Counted from the stretch's first letter, positions 47,301 to 62,280 are shown. The stretch is DNA of 64,000 nt from Limanda limanda (GCF_963576545.1 NW_026870535.1:186001-250000), one strand, 5' to 3'. The notes: generated from the sequence alone by a model not told the origin. Made by a program: numbers and translations.

Positions 47301-49405
47301 CATTTGGGATGATGTGTGATGAAAAATTCAAGAATTTAACCATTTCTTCCAAAAAAAGGCATATCTCCCTGTTTCCAGCGCTTTTCTGACACTGGAGCTG
47401 ATATGTGATGAAAAAGTCAAAATGTTAACCATTGCTTCCAAAAAAGGCTTATCTCACCGTTTCCAGCTGTTAAGTGACATTTGGGATGATGTGTGATGAA
47501 AAATTCAAGAATTTAACCATTTCTTCCAAAAAAGGCTTATCTCCCTGTTTCCTGCGCTTTTCTGACACTTGGGCTAACATGTGATGAAAAAGTCAGAATG
47601 TTAACCATTGCTTCCAAAAAAGGCTTATCTCCCCGTTTCCAGCTGTTTAGTGACATTTGGGATGATGTGTGATGAAAAATTCAAGAATTTAACCATTTCT
47701 TCCAAAAAAGGCTTATCTCCCTGTTTCCAGCGCTTTTCTGACACTGGAGCTGATTTGTGATTAAAAAGTCAAAATGTTAACCATTGCTTCCAAAAAAGGC
47801 TTATCTCCCCGTTTCCAGCTGTTTAGTGACATTTGGGATGATGTGTGATGAAAAAGTCAAGAATTTAACCATTTCTTCCAAAAAAGGCTTATCTCCCTGT
47901 TTCCAGCGCTTTTCTGACACTGGAGCTGATATGTGATGAAAAAGTCAAAATGTTAACCATTGCTTCCAAAAAAGGCTTATCTCACCGTTTCCAGCTGTTA
48001 AGTGACATTTGGGATGATGTGTGATGAAAAATTCAAGAATTTAACCATTTCTTCCAAAAAAGGCTTATCTCCCTGTTTCCTGCGCTTTTCTGACACTTGG
48101 GCTAACATGTGATGAAAAAGTCAGAATGTTAACCATTGCTTCCAAAAAAGGCTTATCTCCCCGTTTCCAGCTGTTTAGTGACATTTGGGATGATGTGTGA
48201 TGAAAAATTCAAGAATTTAACCATTTCTTCCAAAAAAGGCTTATCTCCCTGTTTCCAGCGCTTTTCTGACACTGGAGCTGATTTGTGATTAAAAAGTCAA
48301 AATGTTAACCATTGCTTCCAAAAAAGGCTTATCTCCCCGTTTCCAGCTGTTTAGTGACATTTGGGATGATGTGTGATGAAAAAGTCAAGAATTTAACCAT
48401 TTCTTCCAAAAAAGGCTTATCTCCCTGTTTCCAGCGCTTTTCTGACACTTGGGCTGACATGTGATGAAAAAGTCAGAAATCTTAATCAATGCTTCCAAAA
48501 AAGGCTTATCTCCCCGTTTCCAGCTGTTTAGTGACATTAGGGATGATGTGTGATGAAAAATTCAAGAATTTAACCTTTTCTTCCAAAAAAAGGCATATCT
48601 GCCTGTTTCCAGCGCTTTTCTGACACTGGAGCTGATATCTGATGAAAAAGTCAAAATGTTAACCATTGCTTCCAAAAAAGGCTTATCTCCCCGTTTCCAG
48701 CTGTTTAGTGACATTTGGGATGATGTGTGATGAAAAATTCAAGAATTTAACCATTTCTTCCAAAAAAGGCATATCTCCCTGTTTCCAGCGCTTTTCTGAC
48801 ACTGGAGCTGATATGTGATGAAAAAGTCAAAATGTTAACCATTGCTTCCAAAAAAAGGCTTATCTCCCTGTTTCCAGCGCTTTTCTGACACTTGGGCTGA
48901 TATGTGATGAAAAAGTCAAAATGTTAACAATTGCTTCCAAAAAAGGCTTATCTCCCCGTTTCCAGCTGTTTAGTGACATTTGGGATGATGTGTGATGAAA
49001 AATTCAAGAATTTAACCATTTCTTCCAAAAAAAGGCATATCTCCCTGTTTCCAGCGCTTTTCTGACACTGGAGCTGATATGTGATGAAAAAGTCAAAATG
49101 TTAACCATTGCTTCCAAAAAAGGCTTATCTCACCGTTTCCAGCTGTTAAGTGACATTTGGGATGATGTGTGATGAAAAATTCAAGAATTTAACCATTTCT
49201 TCCAAAAAAGGCTTATCTCCCTGTTTCCTGCGCTTTTCTGACACTTGGGCTAACATGTGATGAAAAAGTCAGAATGTTAACCATTGCTTCCAAAAAAGGC
49301 TTATCTCCCCGTTTCCAGCTGTTTAGTGACATTTGGGATGATGTGTGATGAAAAATTCAAGAATTTAACCATTTCTTCCAAAAAAGGCTTATCTCCCTGT
49401 TTCCA
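44341..49405 (+). repeat. Sat2 4.5-kb duplication, copy 2 (cleaner)
   Basis: Second copy of the preceding segment, with few single-base indels. Inside it a 528-bp unit (six monomers) is itself tandemly repeated at about 47,540-48,070 and 48,070-48,600, as in copy 1 at about 42,430-43,490, so the small duplication predates the large one. A partial third copy begins near 49,675 (CTGTGTAGTGAC, also near 46,230, 3,444 bp apart). Confidence 0.75.
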
Positions 49406-52400
49406 GCGCTTTTCTGACACTGGAGCTGATATGTGATTAAAAAGTCAAAATGTTAACCATTGCTTCCAAAAAAGGCTTATCTCCCCGTTTCCAGCTGTTT
49501 AGTGACATTTGGGATGATGTGTGATGAAAAATTCAAGAATTTAACCATTTCTTCCAAAAAAAGGCATATCTCCCTGTTTCCAGCGCTTTTCTGACACTAG
49601 AGCTGACATGTGATGAAAAAGTCAGAAATCTTTATCAATGCTTCCAAAAAAGGCTTATCTCCCCGTTTCCAGCTGTGTAGTGACATTTGGGATGATGTGT
49701 GATGAAAAGTTCAAGAATTTAACCATTTCTTCCAAAAAAAGGCTTATGTCCTTGTTTCCAGCGCTTTTCTGACACTTGAGCTGATATGTGATGAAAAAGT
49801 CAAAATGTTAACCATTTCTTCCAAAAAAGGCTTATGTCCCTGTTTCCAGCGCTTTAATGACACTTGGGCTGATATGTGATGAAAAAGTCAAAATGTTAAC
49901 CATTGCTTCCAAAAAAGGCTTATCTCCCCGTTTCCAGCTGTTTAGTGACATTTGGGATGATGTGTGATGAAAAATTCAAGAATTTAACCATTTCTTCCAA
50001 AAAAGGCATATCTCCCTGTTTCCAGCGCTTTTCTGACACTGGAGCTGATATGTGATGAAAAAGTCAAAATGTTAACCATTGCTTCCAAAAAGGCTTATCT
50101 CCCCGTTTCCAGCTGTTGAGTGACATTTGGGATGATGTGTGATGAAAAATTCAAGAATTTAACCATTTCTTCCAAAAAAAGGCATATCTCCCTGTTTCCA
50201 GCACTTTTCTGACACTGGAGCTGATATGTGATGAAAAAGTCAAAATGTTAACCATTGCTTCCAAAAAAGGCTTATCTCCCTGTTTCCTGCGCTTTTCTGA
50301 CACTTGGGCTGACATGTGATGAAAAAGTCAGAATGTTAACCATTGCTTCCAAAAAAGGCTTATCTCCCCGTTTCCAGCTGTTTAGTGACATTTGGGATGA
50401 AGTGTGATGAAAAATTCAAGAATTTAACAATTTCTTCCAAAAAAGGCTTATCTCCCTGTTTCCAGCGCTTTTCTGACACTTGGGCTGACATGTGATGAAA
50501 AAGTCAGAAATCTTAATCAATGCTTCCAAAAAGGCTTATCTCCCCGTTTCCAGCTGTTTAGTGACATTTGGGATGATGTGTGATGAAAATTCAAGAATTT
50601 AACCATTTCTTCCAAAAAAAGGCATATCTCCCTGTTTCCAGCGCTTTTCTGACACTAGAGCTGATATGTGATGAAAAAGTCAGAAATCTTAATCAATGCT
50701 TCCAAAAAGGCTTATCTCCCCGTTTCCAGCTGTTAAGTGACATTTGGGATGATGTGTGATGAAAAATTCAAGAATTTAACCATTTCTTCCAAAAAAAGGC
50801 ATATCTCCCTGTTTCCAGCGCTTTTCTGACACTGGAGCTGATATGTGATGAAAAAGTCAAAATGTTAACCATTTCTTCCAAAAAAAGGCATATCTCCCTG
50901 TTTCCAGCGCTTTTCTGACACTGGAGCTGATATGTGATGAAAAAGTCAAAATGTTAACCAATGCTTCCAAAAAAGGCTTATCTCCCCGTTTCCAGCTGTT
51001 TAGTGACATTTGGGATGATGTTGATGAAAAATTCAAGAATTTAACCATTTCTTCCAAAAAAGGCTTATCTCCCTGTTTCCTGCGCTTTTGTGACACTTGG
51101 GCTGACATGTGATGAAAAAGTCAGAATGTTAACCATTGCTTCCAAAAAAGCTTAACTCCCCGTTTCCAGCTGTTTAGTGACATTTGGGATGATGTGTGAT
51201 GAAAAATTCAAGAATTTAACCATTTCTTCCAAAAAAGGCATATCTCCCTGTTTCCAGCGCTTTTCTGACACTGGAGCTGATATGTGATGAAAAAGTCAAA
51301 ATGTTAACCATTGCTTCCAAAAAAGGCTTATCTCCCTGTTTCCAGCGCTTTTCTGACACTTGGGCTGATATGTGATGAAAAAGTCAAAATGTTAACAATT
51401 GCTTCCAAAAAAGGCTTATCTCCCCGTTTCCAGCTGTTTAGTGACATTTGGGATGATGTGTGATGAAAAATTCAAGAATTTAACCATTTCTTCCCAAAAA
51501 AGGCTTATCTCCCTGTTTCCTGCGCTTTTCTGACACTTGGGCTGACATGTGATGAAAAAGTCAGACATCTTAATCAATGCTTCCAAAAAAGGCTTATCTC
51601 CCCGTTTCCAGCTGTTTAGTGACATTTGGGATGATGTGTGATGAAAAATTCAAGAATTTAACCATTTCTTCCAAAAAAAGGCATATCTCCCTGTTTCCAG
51701 CGCTTTTCTGACACTGGAGCTGATATGTGATGAAAAAGTCAAAATGTTAACCATTGCTTCCAAAAAAGGCTTATCTCACCGTTTCCAGCTGTTAAGTGAC
51801 ATTTGGGATGATGTGTGATGAAAAATTCAAGAATTTAACCATTTCTTCCAAAAAAGGCATATCTCCCTGTTTCCAGCGCTTTTCTGACACTGGAGCTGAT
51901 ATGTGATGAAAAAGTCAAAATGTTAACCATTGCTTCCAAAAAAGGCTTATCTCACCGTTTCCAGCTGTTAAGTGACATTTGGGATGATGCGTGATGAAAA
52001 ATTCAAGAATTTAACCATTTCTTCCAAAAAAAGGCATATCTCCCTGTTTCCAGCGCTTTTCTGACACTGGAGCTGATATGTGATGAAAAAGTTCAAATGT
52101 TAACCATTTGTTTCCAAAAAAGGCTTATCTCCCTGTTTCCAGCGCTTTTCTGACACTTGGGCTGATATGTGATGAAAAAGTCAAAATGTTAACAATTGCT
52201 TCCAAAAAAGGCTTATCTCCCCGTTTCCAGCTGTTTAGTGACATTTGGGGATGATGTGTGATGAAAAATTCAAGAATTTAACCATTTCTTCCAAAAAAGG
52301 CTTATCTCCCTGTTTCCTGCGCTTTTCTGACACTTGGGGCGACATGTGATGAAAAAGTCAGACATCTTAATCAATGCTTCCAAAAAAGGCGTATCTCCCC

Positions 52401-52559
52401 GTTTCCAGCTGTTTAGTGACATTTGGGATGATGTGTGATGAAAAATTCAAGAATTTAACCATTTCTTCCAAAAAAAGGCATATCTCCCTGTTTCCAGCGC
52501 TTTTCTGACACTGGAGCCTGAAATGTGATGAAAAAGTCAAAACGTTAACCATTGCTTCC

Positions 52560-53680
52560 AAAAAAGGCTTATCTCCCTGTTTCCAGCGCTTTTCTGACAC
52601 TGGAGCTGATATGTGATGAAAAAGTCAAAATGTTAACCATTGCTTCCAAAAAAGGCTTATCTCACCGTTTCCAGCTGTTAAGTGACATTTGGGATGATGT
52701 GTGATGAAAAATTCAAGAATTTAACCATTTCTTCCAAAAAAGGCATATCTCCCTGTTTCCTGCGCTTTTCTGACACTTGGGCTGACATAAGATGAAAAAG
52801 TCAGACATCTTAATCAATGCTTCCAAAAAAGGCTTATCTCCCCGTTTCCAGCTGTTTAGTGACATTTGGGATGATGTGTGATGAAAAATTCAAGAATTTA
52901 ACCATTTCTTCCAAAAAAGGCTTATCTCCCTGTTTCCTTCGCTTTTCTGACACTTGGGCTGACATGTGATGAAAAAGTCAGAATGTTAACCATTGCTTCC
53001 AAAAAAGGCTTATCTCCCCGTTTCCAGCTGTTTAGTGACATTTGGGATGATGTGTGATGAAAAATTCAAGAATTTAACCATTTCTTCCAAAAAAAGGCAT
53101 ATCTCCCTGTTTCCAGCGCTTTTCTGACACTGGAGCTGATATGTGATGAAAAAGTCAAAATGTTAACCATTGCTTCCAAAAAAGGCTTATCTCACCGTTT
53201 CCAGCTGTTAAGTGACATTTGGGATGATGTGTGATGAAAAATTCAAGAATTTAACCATTTCTTCCAAAAAAGGCATATCTCCCTGTTTCCTGCGCTTTTC
53301 TGACACTTGGGCTGACATAAGATGAAAAAGTCAGACATCTTAATCAATGCTTCCAAAAAAGGCTTATCTCCCCGTTTCCAGCTGTTTAGTGACATTTGGG
53401 ATGATGTGTGATGAAAAATTCAAGAATTTAACCATTTCTTCCAAAAAAGGCTTATCTCCCTGTTTCCTTCGCTTTTCTGACACTTGGGCTGACATGTGAT
53501 GAAAAAGTCAGAATGTTAACCATTGCTTCCAAAAAAGGCTTATCTCCCCGTTTCCAGCTGTTTAGTGACATTTGGGATGATGTGTGATGAAAAATTCAAG
53601 AATTTAACCATTTCTTCCAAAAAAGGCATATCTCCCTGTTTCCAGCGCTTTTCTGACACTGGAGCTGATATGTGATGAAA
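52560..53680 (+). repeat. Sat2 tandem 530-bp duplication
   Basis: The marker GACATAAGATG occurs at 52,784 and 53,314, and CTCACCGTTTCC plus TTTCCTTCGC recur at the same 530-bp offset. Six monomers per copy. The marker reappears at 55,612 and 57,733, so this segment seeds the larger repeat that follows. Confidence 0.75.
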
Positions 53681-56600
53681 AAGTCAAAATGTTAACCATT
53701 GCTTCCAAAAAAGGCTTATCTCCCCGTTTCCAGCTGTTTAGTGACATTTGGGATGATGTGTGATGAAAAATTCAAGAATTTAACCATTTCTTCCAAATAG
53801 GGGTTATCTCCCTGTTTCCAGCGCTTTTCTGACACTTGGGCTGACATGTGATGAAAAAGTCAGAAATCTTAATCAATGCTTCCAAAAAAAGGCTTATCTC
53901 CCCGTTTCCAGCTGTTGAGTGACATTTGGGATGATGTGTGATGAAAAATTCAAGAATTTAACCATTTCTTCCAAAAAAAGGCATATCTCCCTGTTTCCAG
54001 CACTTTTCTGACACTGGAGCTGATATATGATGAAAAAGTCAAAATGTTAACCATTGCTTCCAAAAAAGGCTTATCTCCCCGTTTCCAGCTGTTGAGTGAC
54101 ATTTGGGATGATGTGTGATGAAAAATTCAAGAATTTAACCATTTCTTCCAAAAAAAGGCATATCTCCCTGTTTCCAGCACTTTTCTGACACTGGAGCTGA
54201 TATGTGATGAAAAAGTCAAAATGTTAACAATTGCTTCCAAAAAAGGCTTATCTCCCTGTTTCCAGCGCTTTTCTGACACTTGGGCTGATATGTGATGAAA
54301 AAGTCAAAATGTTAACAATTGCTTCCAAAAAAGGCTTATCTCCCCGTTTCCAGCTGTTTAGTGACATTTGGGATGAAGTGTGATGAAAAATTCAAGAATT
54401 TAACCATTTCTTCCAAAAAAAGGCATATCTCCCTGTTTCCAGCACTTTTCTGACACTGTAGCTGATATGTGATGAAAAAGTCAAAATGTTAACAATTGCT
54501 TCCAAAAAAGGCTTATTCTCCCTGTTTCCAGCGCTTTTCTGACACTTGGGCTGATATGTGATGAAAAAGTCAAAATGTTAACAATTGCTTCCAAAAAAGG
54601 CTTATCTCCCCGTTTCCAGCTGTTTAGTGACATTTGGGATGAAGTGTGATGAAAAATTCAAGAATTTAACCATTTCTTCCAAAAAAGGCTTATCTCCCTG
54701 TTTCCAGCGCTTCTCTGACACTTGGGCTGACATGTGATGAAAAAGTCAGAAATCTTAATCAATGCTTCCAAAAAAGGCTTATCTCCCCGTTTCCAGCTGT
54801 TTAGTGACATTTGGGATGATGTGTGATGAAAAATTCAAGAATTTAACCATTTCTTCCAAAAAAGGCATATCTCCCTGTTTCCAGCACTTTTCTGACACTG
54901 GAGCTGATATGTGATGAAAAAGTCAAAATGTTAACCATTGCTTCCAAAAAAGGCTTATCTCCCCGTTTCCAGCTGTTTAGTGACATTTGGGATGATGTGT
55001 GATGAAAAAGTCAAAATGTTAACCATTGCTTCCAAAAAAGGCTTATCTCCCCGTTTCCAGCTGTTGAGTGACATTTGGGATGATGTGTGATGAAAAATTC
55101 AAGAATTTAACCATTTCTTCCAAAAAAAGGCATATCTCCCTGTTTCCAGCACTTTTCTGACACTGGAGCTGATATGTGATGAAAAAGTCAAAATGTTAAC
55201 CATTGCTTCCAAAAAAGGCTTATCTCACCGTTTCCAGCTGTTAAGTGACATTTGGGATGATGTGTGATGAAAAATTCAAGAATTTAACCATTTCTTCCAA
55301 AAAAAGGCATATCTCCCTGTTTCCAGCGCTTTTCTGACACTGGAGCTGATATGTGATGAAAAAGTCAAAATGTTAACCATTGCTTCCAAAAAAGGCTTAT
55401 CTCCCTGTTTCCAGCGCTTTTCTGACACTGGAGCTGATATGTGATGAAAAAGTCAAAATGTTAACCATTGCTTCCAAAAAAGGCTTATCTCACCGTTTCC
55501 AGCTGTTAAGTGACATTTGGGATGATGTGTGATGAAAAATTCAAGAATTTAACCATTTCTTCCAAAAAAGGCATATCTCCCTGTTTCCTGCGCTTTTCTG
55601 ACACTTGGGCTGACATAAGATGAAAAAGTCAGAAATCTTAATCAATGCTTCCAAAAAAGGCTTATCTCCCCGTTTCCAGCTGTTTAGTGACATTTGGGAT
55701 GATGTGTGATGAAAAATTCAAGAATTTAACCATTTCTTCCAAAAAAGGCTTATCTCCCTGTTTCCTTCGCTTTTCTGACACTTGGGCTGACATGTGATGA
55801 AAAAGTCAGAATGTTAACCATTGCTTCCAAAAAAGGCTTATCTCCCCGTTTCCAGCTGTTTAGTGACATTTGGGATGATGTGTGATGAAAAATTCAAGAA
55901 TTTAACCATTTCTTCCAAAAAAGGCATATCTCCCTGTTTCCAGCGCTTTTCTGACACTGGAGCTGATATGTGATGAAAAAGTCAAAATGTTAACCATTGC
56001 TTCCAAAAAAGGCTTATCTCCCCGTTTCCAGCTGTTTAGTGACATTTGGGATGATGTGTGATGAAAAAATTCAAGAATTTAACCATTTCTTCCAAATAGG
56101 GGTTATCTCCCTGTTTCCAGCGCTTTTCTGACACTTGGGCTGACATGTGATGAAAAAGTCAGAAATCTTAATCAATGCTTCCAAAAAAGGCTTATCTCCC
56201 CGTTTCCAGCTGTTGAGTGACATTTGGGATGATGTGTGATGAAAAATTCAAGAATTTAACCATTTCTTCCAAAAAAAGGCATATCTCCCTGTTTCCAGCA
56301 CTTTTCTGACACTGGAGCTGATATATGATGAAAAAGTCAAAATGTTAACCATTGCTTCCAAAAAAGGCTTATCTCCCCGTTTCCAGCTGTTGAGTGACAT
56401 TTGGGATGATGTGTGATGAAAAATTCAAGAATTTAACCATTTCTTCCAAAAAAAGGCATATCTCCCTGTTTCCAGCACTTTTCTGACACTGGAGCTGATA
56501 TGTGATGAAAAAGTCAAAATGTTAACAATTGCTTCCAAAAAAGGCTTATCTCCCTGTTTCCAGCGCTTTTCTGACACTTGGGCTGATATGTGATGAAAAA

Positions 56601-58700
56601 GTCAAAATGTTAACAATTGCTTCCAAAAAAGGCTTATCTCCCCGTTTCCAGCTGTTTAGTGACATTTGGGATGAAGTGTGATGAAAAATTCAAGAATTTA
56701 ACCATTTCTTCCAAAAAAAGGCATATCTCCCTGTTTCCAGCACTTTTCTGACACTGGAGCTGATATGTGATGAAAAAGTCAAAATGTTAACAATTGCTTC
56801 CAAAAAAGGCTTATCTCCCTGTTTCCAGCGCTTCTCTGACACTTGGGCTGACATGTGATGAAAAAGTCAGAAATCTTAATCAATGCTTCCAAAAAAGGCT
56901 TATCTCCCCGTTTCCAGCTGTTTAGTGACATTTGGGATGATGTGTGATGAAAAATTCAAGAATTTAACCATTTCTTCCAAAAAAGGCATATCTCCCTGTT
57001 TCCAGCACTTTTCTGACACTGGAGCTGATATGTGATGAAAAAGTCAAAATGTTAACCATTGCTTCCAAAAAAGGCTTATCTCCCCGTTTCCAGCTGTTTA
57101 GTGACATTTGGGATGATGTGTGATGAAAAAGTCAAAATGTTAACCATTGCTTCCAAAAAAGGCTTATCTCCCCGTTTCCAGCTGTTGAGTGACATTTGGG
57201 ATGATGTGTGATGAAAAATTCAAGAATTTAACCATTTCTTCCAAAAAAAGGCATATCTCCCTGTTTCCAGCACTTTTCTGACACTGGAGCTGATATGTGA
57301 TGAAAAAGTCAAAATGTTAACCATTGCTTCCAAAAAAGGCTTATCTCACCGTTTCCAGCTGTTAAGTGACATTTGGGATGATGTGTGATGAAAAATTCAA
57401 GAATTTAACCATTTCTTCCAAAAAAAGGCATATCTCCCTGTTTCCAGCGCTTTTCTGACACTGGAGCTGATATGTGATGAAAAAGTCAAAATGTTAACCA
57501 TTGCTTCCAAAAAAGGCTTATCTCCCTGTTTCCAGCGCTTTTCTGACACTGGAGCTGATATGTGATGAAAAAGTCAAAATGTTAACCATTGCTTCCAAAA
57601 AAGGCTTATCTCACCGTTTCCAGCTGTTAAGTGACATTTGGGATGATGTGTGATGAAAAATTCAAGAATTTAACCATTTCTTCCAAAAAAGGCATATCTC
57701 CCTGTTTCCTGCGCTTTTCTGACACTTGGGCTGACATAAGATGAAAAAGTCAGACATCTTTATCAATGCTTCCAAAAAAGGCTTATCTCCCCGTTTCCAG
57801 CTGTTTAGTGACATTTGGGATGATGTGTGATGAAAAATTCAAGAATTTAACCATTTCTTCCAAAAAAAGGCATATCTCCCTGTTTCCAGCGCTTTTCTGA
57901 CACTGGAGCTGATATGTGATGAAAAAGTCAAAATGTTAACCATTGCTTCCAAAAAAGGCTTATCTCACCGTTTCCAGCTGTTAAGTGACATTTGGGATGA
58001 TGTGTGATGAAAAATTCAAGAATTTAACCATTTCTTCCAAAAAAAGGCATATCTCCCTGTTTCCAGAGCTTTTCTGACACTGGAGCTGATATGTGATGAA
58101 AAAGTCAAAATGTTAACCATTTCTTCCAAAAAAGGCTTATTTCCCTTTTTCCAGCGCTTTTCTGACACTTGGGCTGATATGTGATGAAAAAGTCAAAATG
58201 TTAACCATTGCTTCCAAAAAAGGCTTATCTCCCCGTTTCCAGCTGTTTAGTGACATTTGGGATGATCTGTGATGAAAAATTCAAGAATTTAACCATTTCT
58301 TCCAAAAAAGGCTTATCTCCCTGTTTCCTTCGCTTTTCTGACACTTGGGCTGACATGTGATGAAAAAGTCAGAATGTTAACCATTGCTTCCAAAAAAGGC
58401 TTATCTCCCCGTTTCCAGCTGTTTAGTGACATTTGGGATGATGTGTGATGAAAAATTCAAGAATTTAACCATTTCTTCCAAAAAAGGCATATCTCCCTGT
58501 TTCCAGCGCTTTTCTGACACTGGAGCTGATATGTGATGTAAAAGTCAAAATGTTAACCATTGCTTCCAAAAAAGGCTTATCTCCCCGTTTCCAGCTGTTT
58601 AGTGACATTTGGGATGATGTGTGATGAAAAATTCAAGAATTTAACCATTTCTTCCAAATGAGGGGTTATCTCCCTGTTTCCAGCGCTTTTCTGACACTTG
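53314..58700 (+). repeat. Sat2 HOR of about 2.1-2.3 kb, two copies and a partial third
   Basis: GACATAAGATG at 53,314, 55,612 and 57,733 gives spacings of 2,298 and 2,121 bp. TTCCAAATAGGGG at 53,791 and 56,090 and its variant TTCCAAATGAGGGG at 58,652 mark the same position. The first copy has one extra dimer (177 bp) near 54.4-54.6 kb, seen as two GGGATGAAGTG monomers against one in the next copy. Confidence 0.75.
54957..55044 (+). repeat. Chimeric alpha-beta Sat2 monomer
   Basis: Alpha head (CCCCGTTTCCAGCTG, GGGATGATGTGTG) joined to a beta tail (GTCAAAATGTTAACC) through the conserved TGTGATGAAAAA. The same chimera occurs near 38,283 and 57,080. The reciprocal type, beta head with alpha tail (GATATGTGATGAAAAAGTC then AAGAATTTAACC), occurs near 61,186, 61,447, 62,066 and 63,665. 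The switch point is the stretch both types share, as expected for recombination or gene conversion. Confidence 0.75.
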
Positions 58701-60180
58701 GGCTGACATGTGATGAAAAAGTCAGAAATCTTAATCAATGCTTCCAAAAAAGGCTTATCTCCCCGTTTCCAGCTGTTGAGTGACATTTGGGATGATGTGT
58801 GATGAAAAATTCAAGAATTTAACCATTTCTTCCAAAAAAAGGCATATCTCCCTGTTTCCAGCACTTTTCTGACACTGGAGCTGATATATGATGAAAAAGT
58901 CAAAATGTTAACCATTGCTTCCAAAAAAGGCTTATCTCCCCGTTTCCAGCTGTTGAGTGACATTTGGGATGATGTGTGATGAAAAATTCAAGAATTTGAC
59001 CATTTCTTCCAAAAAAAGGCATATCTCCCTGTTTCCAGCACTTTTCTGACACTGGAGCTGATATGTGATGAAAAAGTCAAAATGTTAACCATTGCTTCCA
59101 AAAAAGGCTTATCTCCCTGTTTCCAGCGCTTTTCTGACACTTGGGCTGATATGTGATGAAAAAGTCAAAATGTTAACCATTGCTTCCAAAAAAGGCTTAT
59201 CTCCCCGTTTCCAGCTGTTTAGTGACATTTGGGATGAAGTGTGATGAAAAATTCAAGAATTTAACCATTTCTTCCAAAAAAGGCTTATCTCCCTGTTTCC
59301 AGCGCTTCTCTGACACTTGGGCTGACATGTGATGAAAAAGTCAGAAATCTTAATCAATGCTTCCAAAAAAGGCTTATCTCCCCGTTTCCAGCTGTTTAGT
59401 GACATTTGGGATGATGTGTGATGAAAAATTCAAGAATTTAACCATTTCTTCCAAAAAAGGCATATCTCCCTGTTTCCAGCACTTTTCTGACACTGGAGCT
59501 GATATGTGATGAAAAAGTCAAAATGTTAACCATTGCTTCCAAAAAAGGCTTATGTCCCTGTTTCCAGCGCTTTTCTGACACTTGGGCTGATATGTGATGA
59601 AAAAGTCAAAATGTTAACCATTGCTTCCAAAAAAGGCGTATCTCCCCGTTTCCAGCTGTTTAGTGACATTTGGGATGATGTGTGATGAAAAATTTGAGAA
59701 TTTAACCATTTCTTCCAAAAAAAGGCATATCTCCCTGTTTCCAGCGCTTTTCTGACACTGGAGCTGATATGTGATGAAAAAGTCAAAATGTTAACCATTG
59801 GTTCCAAAAAAGGCTTATCTCCCCGTTTCCAGCTGTTTAGTGACATTTGGGATGATGTGTGATGAAAAATTCAAGAATTTAACCATTTCTTCCAAAAAAA
59901 AGGCATATCTCCCTGTTTCTAGCGCTTTTCTGACACTGGAGCTGATATGTGATGAAAAAGTCAAAATGTTAACCATTGCTTCCAAAAAAGGCGTATCTCC
60001 CCGTTTCCAGCTGTTTAGTGACATTTGGGATGATGTGTGATGAAAAATTCAAGAATTTAACCATTTCTTCCAAAAAAAAGGCATATCTCCCTGTTTCTAG
60101 CGCTTTTCTGACACTGGAGCTGATATGTGATGAAAAAGTCAAAATGTTAACCATTGCTTCCAAAAAAGGCTTATCTCCCC

Positions 60181-60560
60181 GTGTCCAGCTGTGTATTGAC
60201 ATTTGGGATGATGTGTGATGAAAAATTCAAGAATTTAACCATTTCTTCCAAAAAAGGCATATCTCCCTGTTTCCAGCGCTTTTCTGACACTTGGGCTGAT
60301 ATGTGATGAAAAAGTCAGAAATGTTTACCATTGCTTCCAAAAAAGGCTTATCTCCCCGTTTCCAGCTGTTTAGTGACATTTGGGATGATGTGTGATGAAA
60401 AAGTCAAGAATTTTACCATTTCTTCCAAAAAAGGCTTATCTCCCTGTTTCCAGCGCTTTTCTGACACTGGAGCTGATATGTGATGAAAAAGTCAAAATGT
60501 TAACCATTGGTTCCAAAAAAGGCTTATCTCCCCGTGTCCAGCTGTGTATTGACATTTGGG
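60181..60560 (+). repeat. Sat2 subtype with GTGTCCAGCTGTGTATTG
   Basis: A three-change alpha subtype (CGTGTCCAGCTGTGTATTGAC) occurs at 60,181, 60,534 (353 bp apart, four monomers) and again at 63,810 near the right edge. It is restricted to the right end of the window and may mark an HOR that continues beyond it. Confidence 0.7.
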
Positions 60561-62280
60561 ATGATGTGTGATGAAAAATTCAAGAATTTAACCATTTCTT
60601 CCAAAAAAGGCATATCTCCCTGTTTCCAGCGCTTTTCTGACACTTGGGCTGATATGTGATGAAAAAGTCAGAAATGTTAACCATTGCTTCCAAAAAAGGC
60701 TTATCTCCCCGTTTCCAGCTGTTTAGTGACATTTGGGATGATGTGTGATGAAAAATTCAAGAATTTAACCATTTCTTCCAAAAAAGGCTTATCTCCCTGT
60801 TTCCAGCGCTTTTCTGACACTTGGGCTGATATGAGATGAAAAAGTCAGAAATGTTAACCATTGCTTCCAAAAAAGGCGTATCTCCCCGTTTCCAGCTGTT
60901 TAGTGACATTTGGAATGATGTGTGATGAAAAATTCGAGAATTTAACCATTTCTTCCAAAAAAAGGCATATCTCCCTGTTTCCAGCACTTTTCTGACACTG
61001 GAGCTGATATGTGATGAAAAAGTCAAAATGTTAACCATTGCTTCCAAAAGAGGCTTATCTCCCCGTTCCAGCTGTTTAGTGACATTTGGGATGATGTGTG
61101 ATGAAAAATTCAAGAATTTAACCATAACTTCCAAAAAAAAGGCATATCTCCCTGTTTCCAGCGCTTTTCTGACACTGGAGCTGATATGTGATGAAAAAGT
61201 CAAGAATTTAACCATTTCTTCCAAAAAAGGCTTATCTCCCTCTTTCCAGCGCTTTTCTGACACTGGAGCTGATATGTGATGAAAAAGTCAAAATGTTAAC
61301 CATTGCTTCCAAAAAAGGCTTATCTCCCCGTTTCCAGCTGTTTAGTGACATTTGGGATGATGTGTGATGAAAAATTCAAGAATTTAACCATTTCTTCCAA
61401 AAAAGGCTTATCTCCCTGTTTCCAGCGCTTTTCTGACACTGGAGCTGATATGTGATGAAAAAGTCAAGAATTTAACCATTTCTTCCAAAAAAGGCTTATC
61501 TCCCTGTTTCCAGCGCTTTTCTGACACTGGAGCTGACATGTGATGAAAAAGTCAAAATGTTAACCATTGCTTCCAAAAAAGGCTTATCTCCCCGTTTCCA
61601 GCTGTTTAGTGACATTTGGGATGATGTGTGATGAAAAAGTCAAGAATTTTACCATTTCTTCCAAAAAAGGCTTATCTCCCTGTTTCCAGCGCTTTTCTGA
61701 CACTGGAGCTGATATGTGATGAAAAAGTCAAAATGTTAACCATTGGTTCCAAAAAAGGCTTATCTCCCCGTTTCCAGCTGTTTAGTGACATTTGGGATGA
61801 TGTGTGATGAAAAATTCAAGAATTTAACCATTTCTTCCAAAAAAAGGCATATCTCCCTGTTTCTAGCGCTTTTCTGACACTGGAGCTGATATGTGATGAA
61901 AAAGTCAAAATGTTAACCATTGCTTCCAAAAAAGGCGTATCTCCCCGTTTCCAGCTGTTTAGTGACATTTGGGATGATGTGTGATGAAAAATTCAAGAAT
62001 TTAACCATTTCTTCCAAAAAAAGGCATATCTCCCTGTTTCCAGCGCTTTTCTGACACTGGAGCTGATATGTGATGAAAAAGTCAAGAATTTAACCATTTC
62101 TTCCAAAAAAGGCTTATCTCCCTGTTTCCAGCTGTTTAGTGACATTTGGGATGATGTGTGATGAAAAATTCAAGAATTTAACCATTTCTTCCAAAAAAAG
62201 GCATATCTCCCTGTTTCCAGCGCTTTTCTGACACTTGGGCTGATATGTGATGAAAAAGTCAAAATGTTAACCATTGCTTC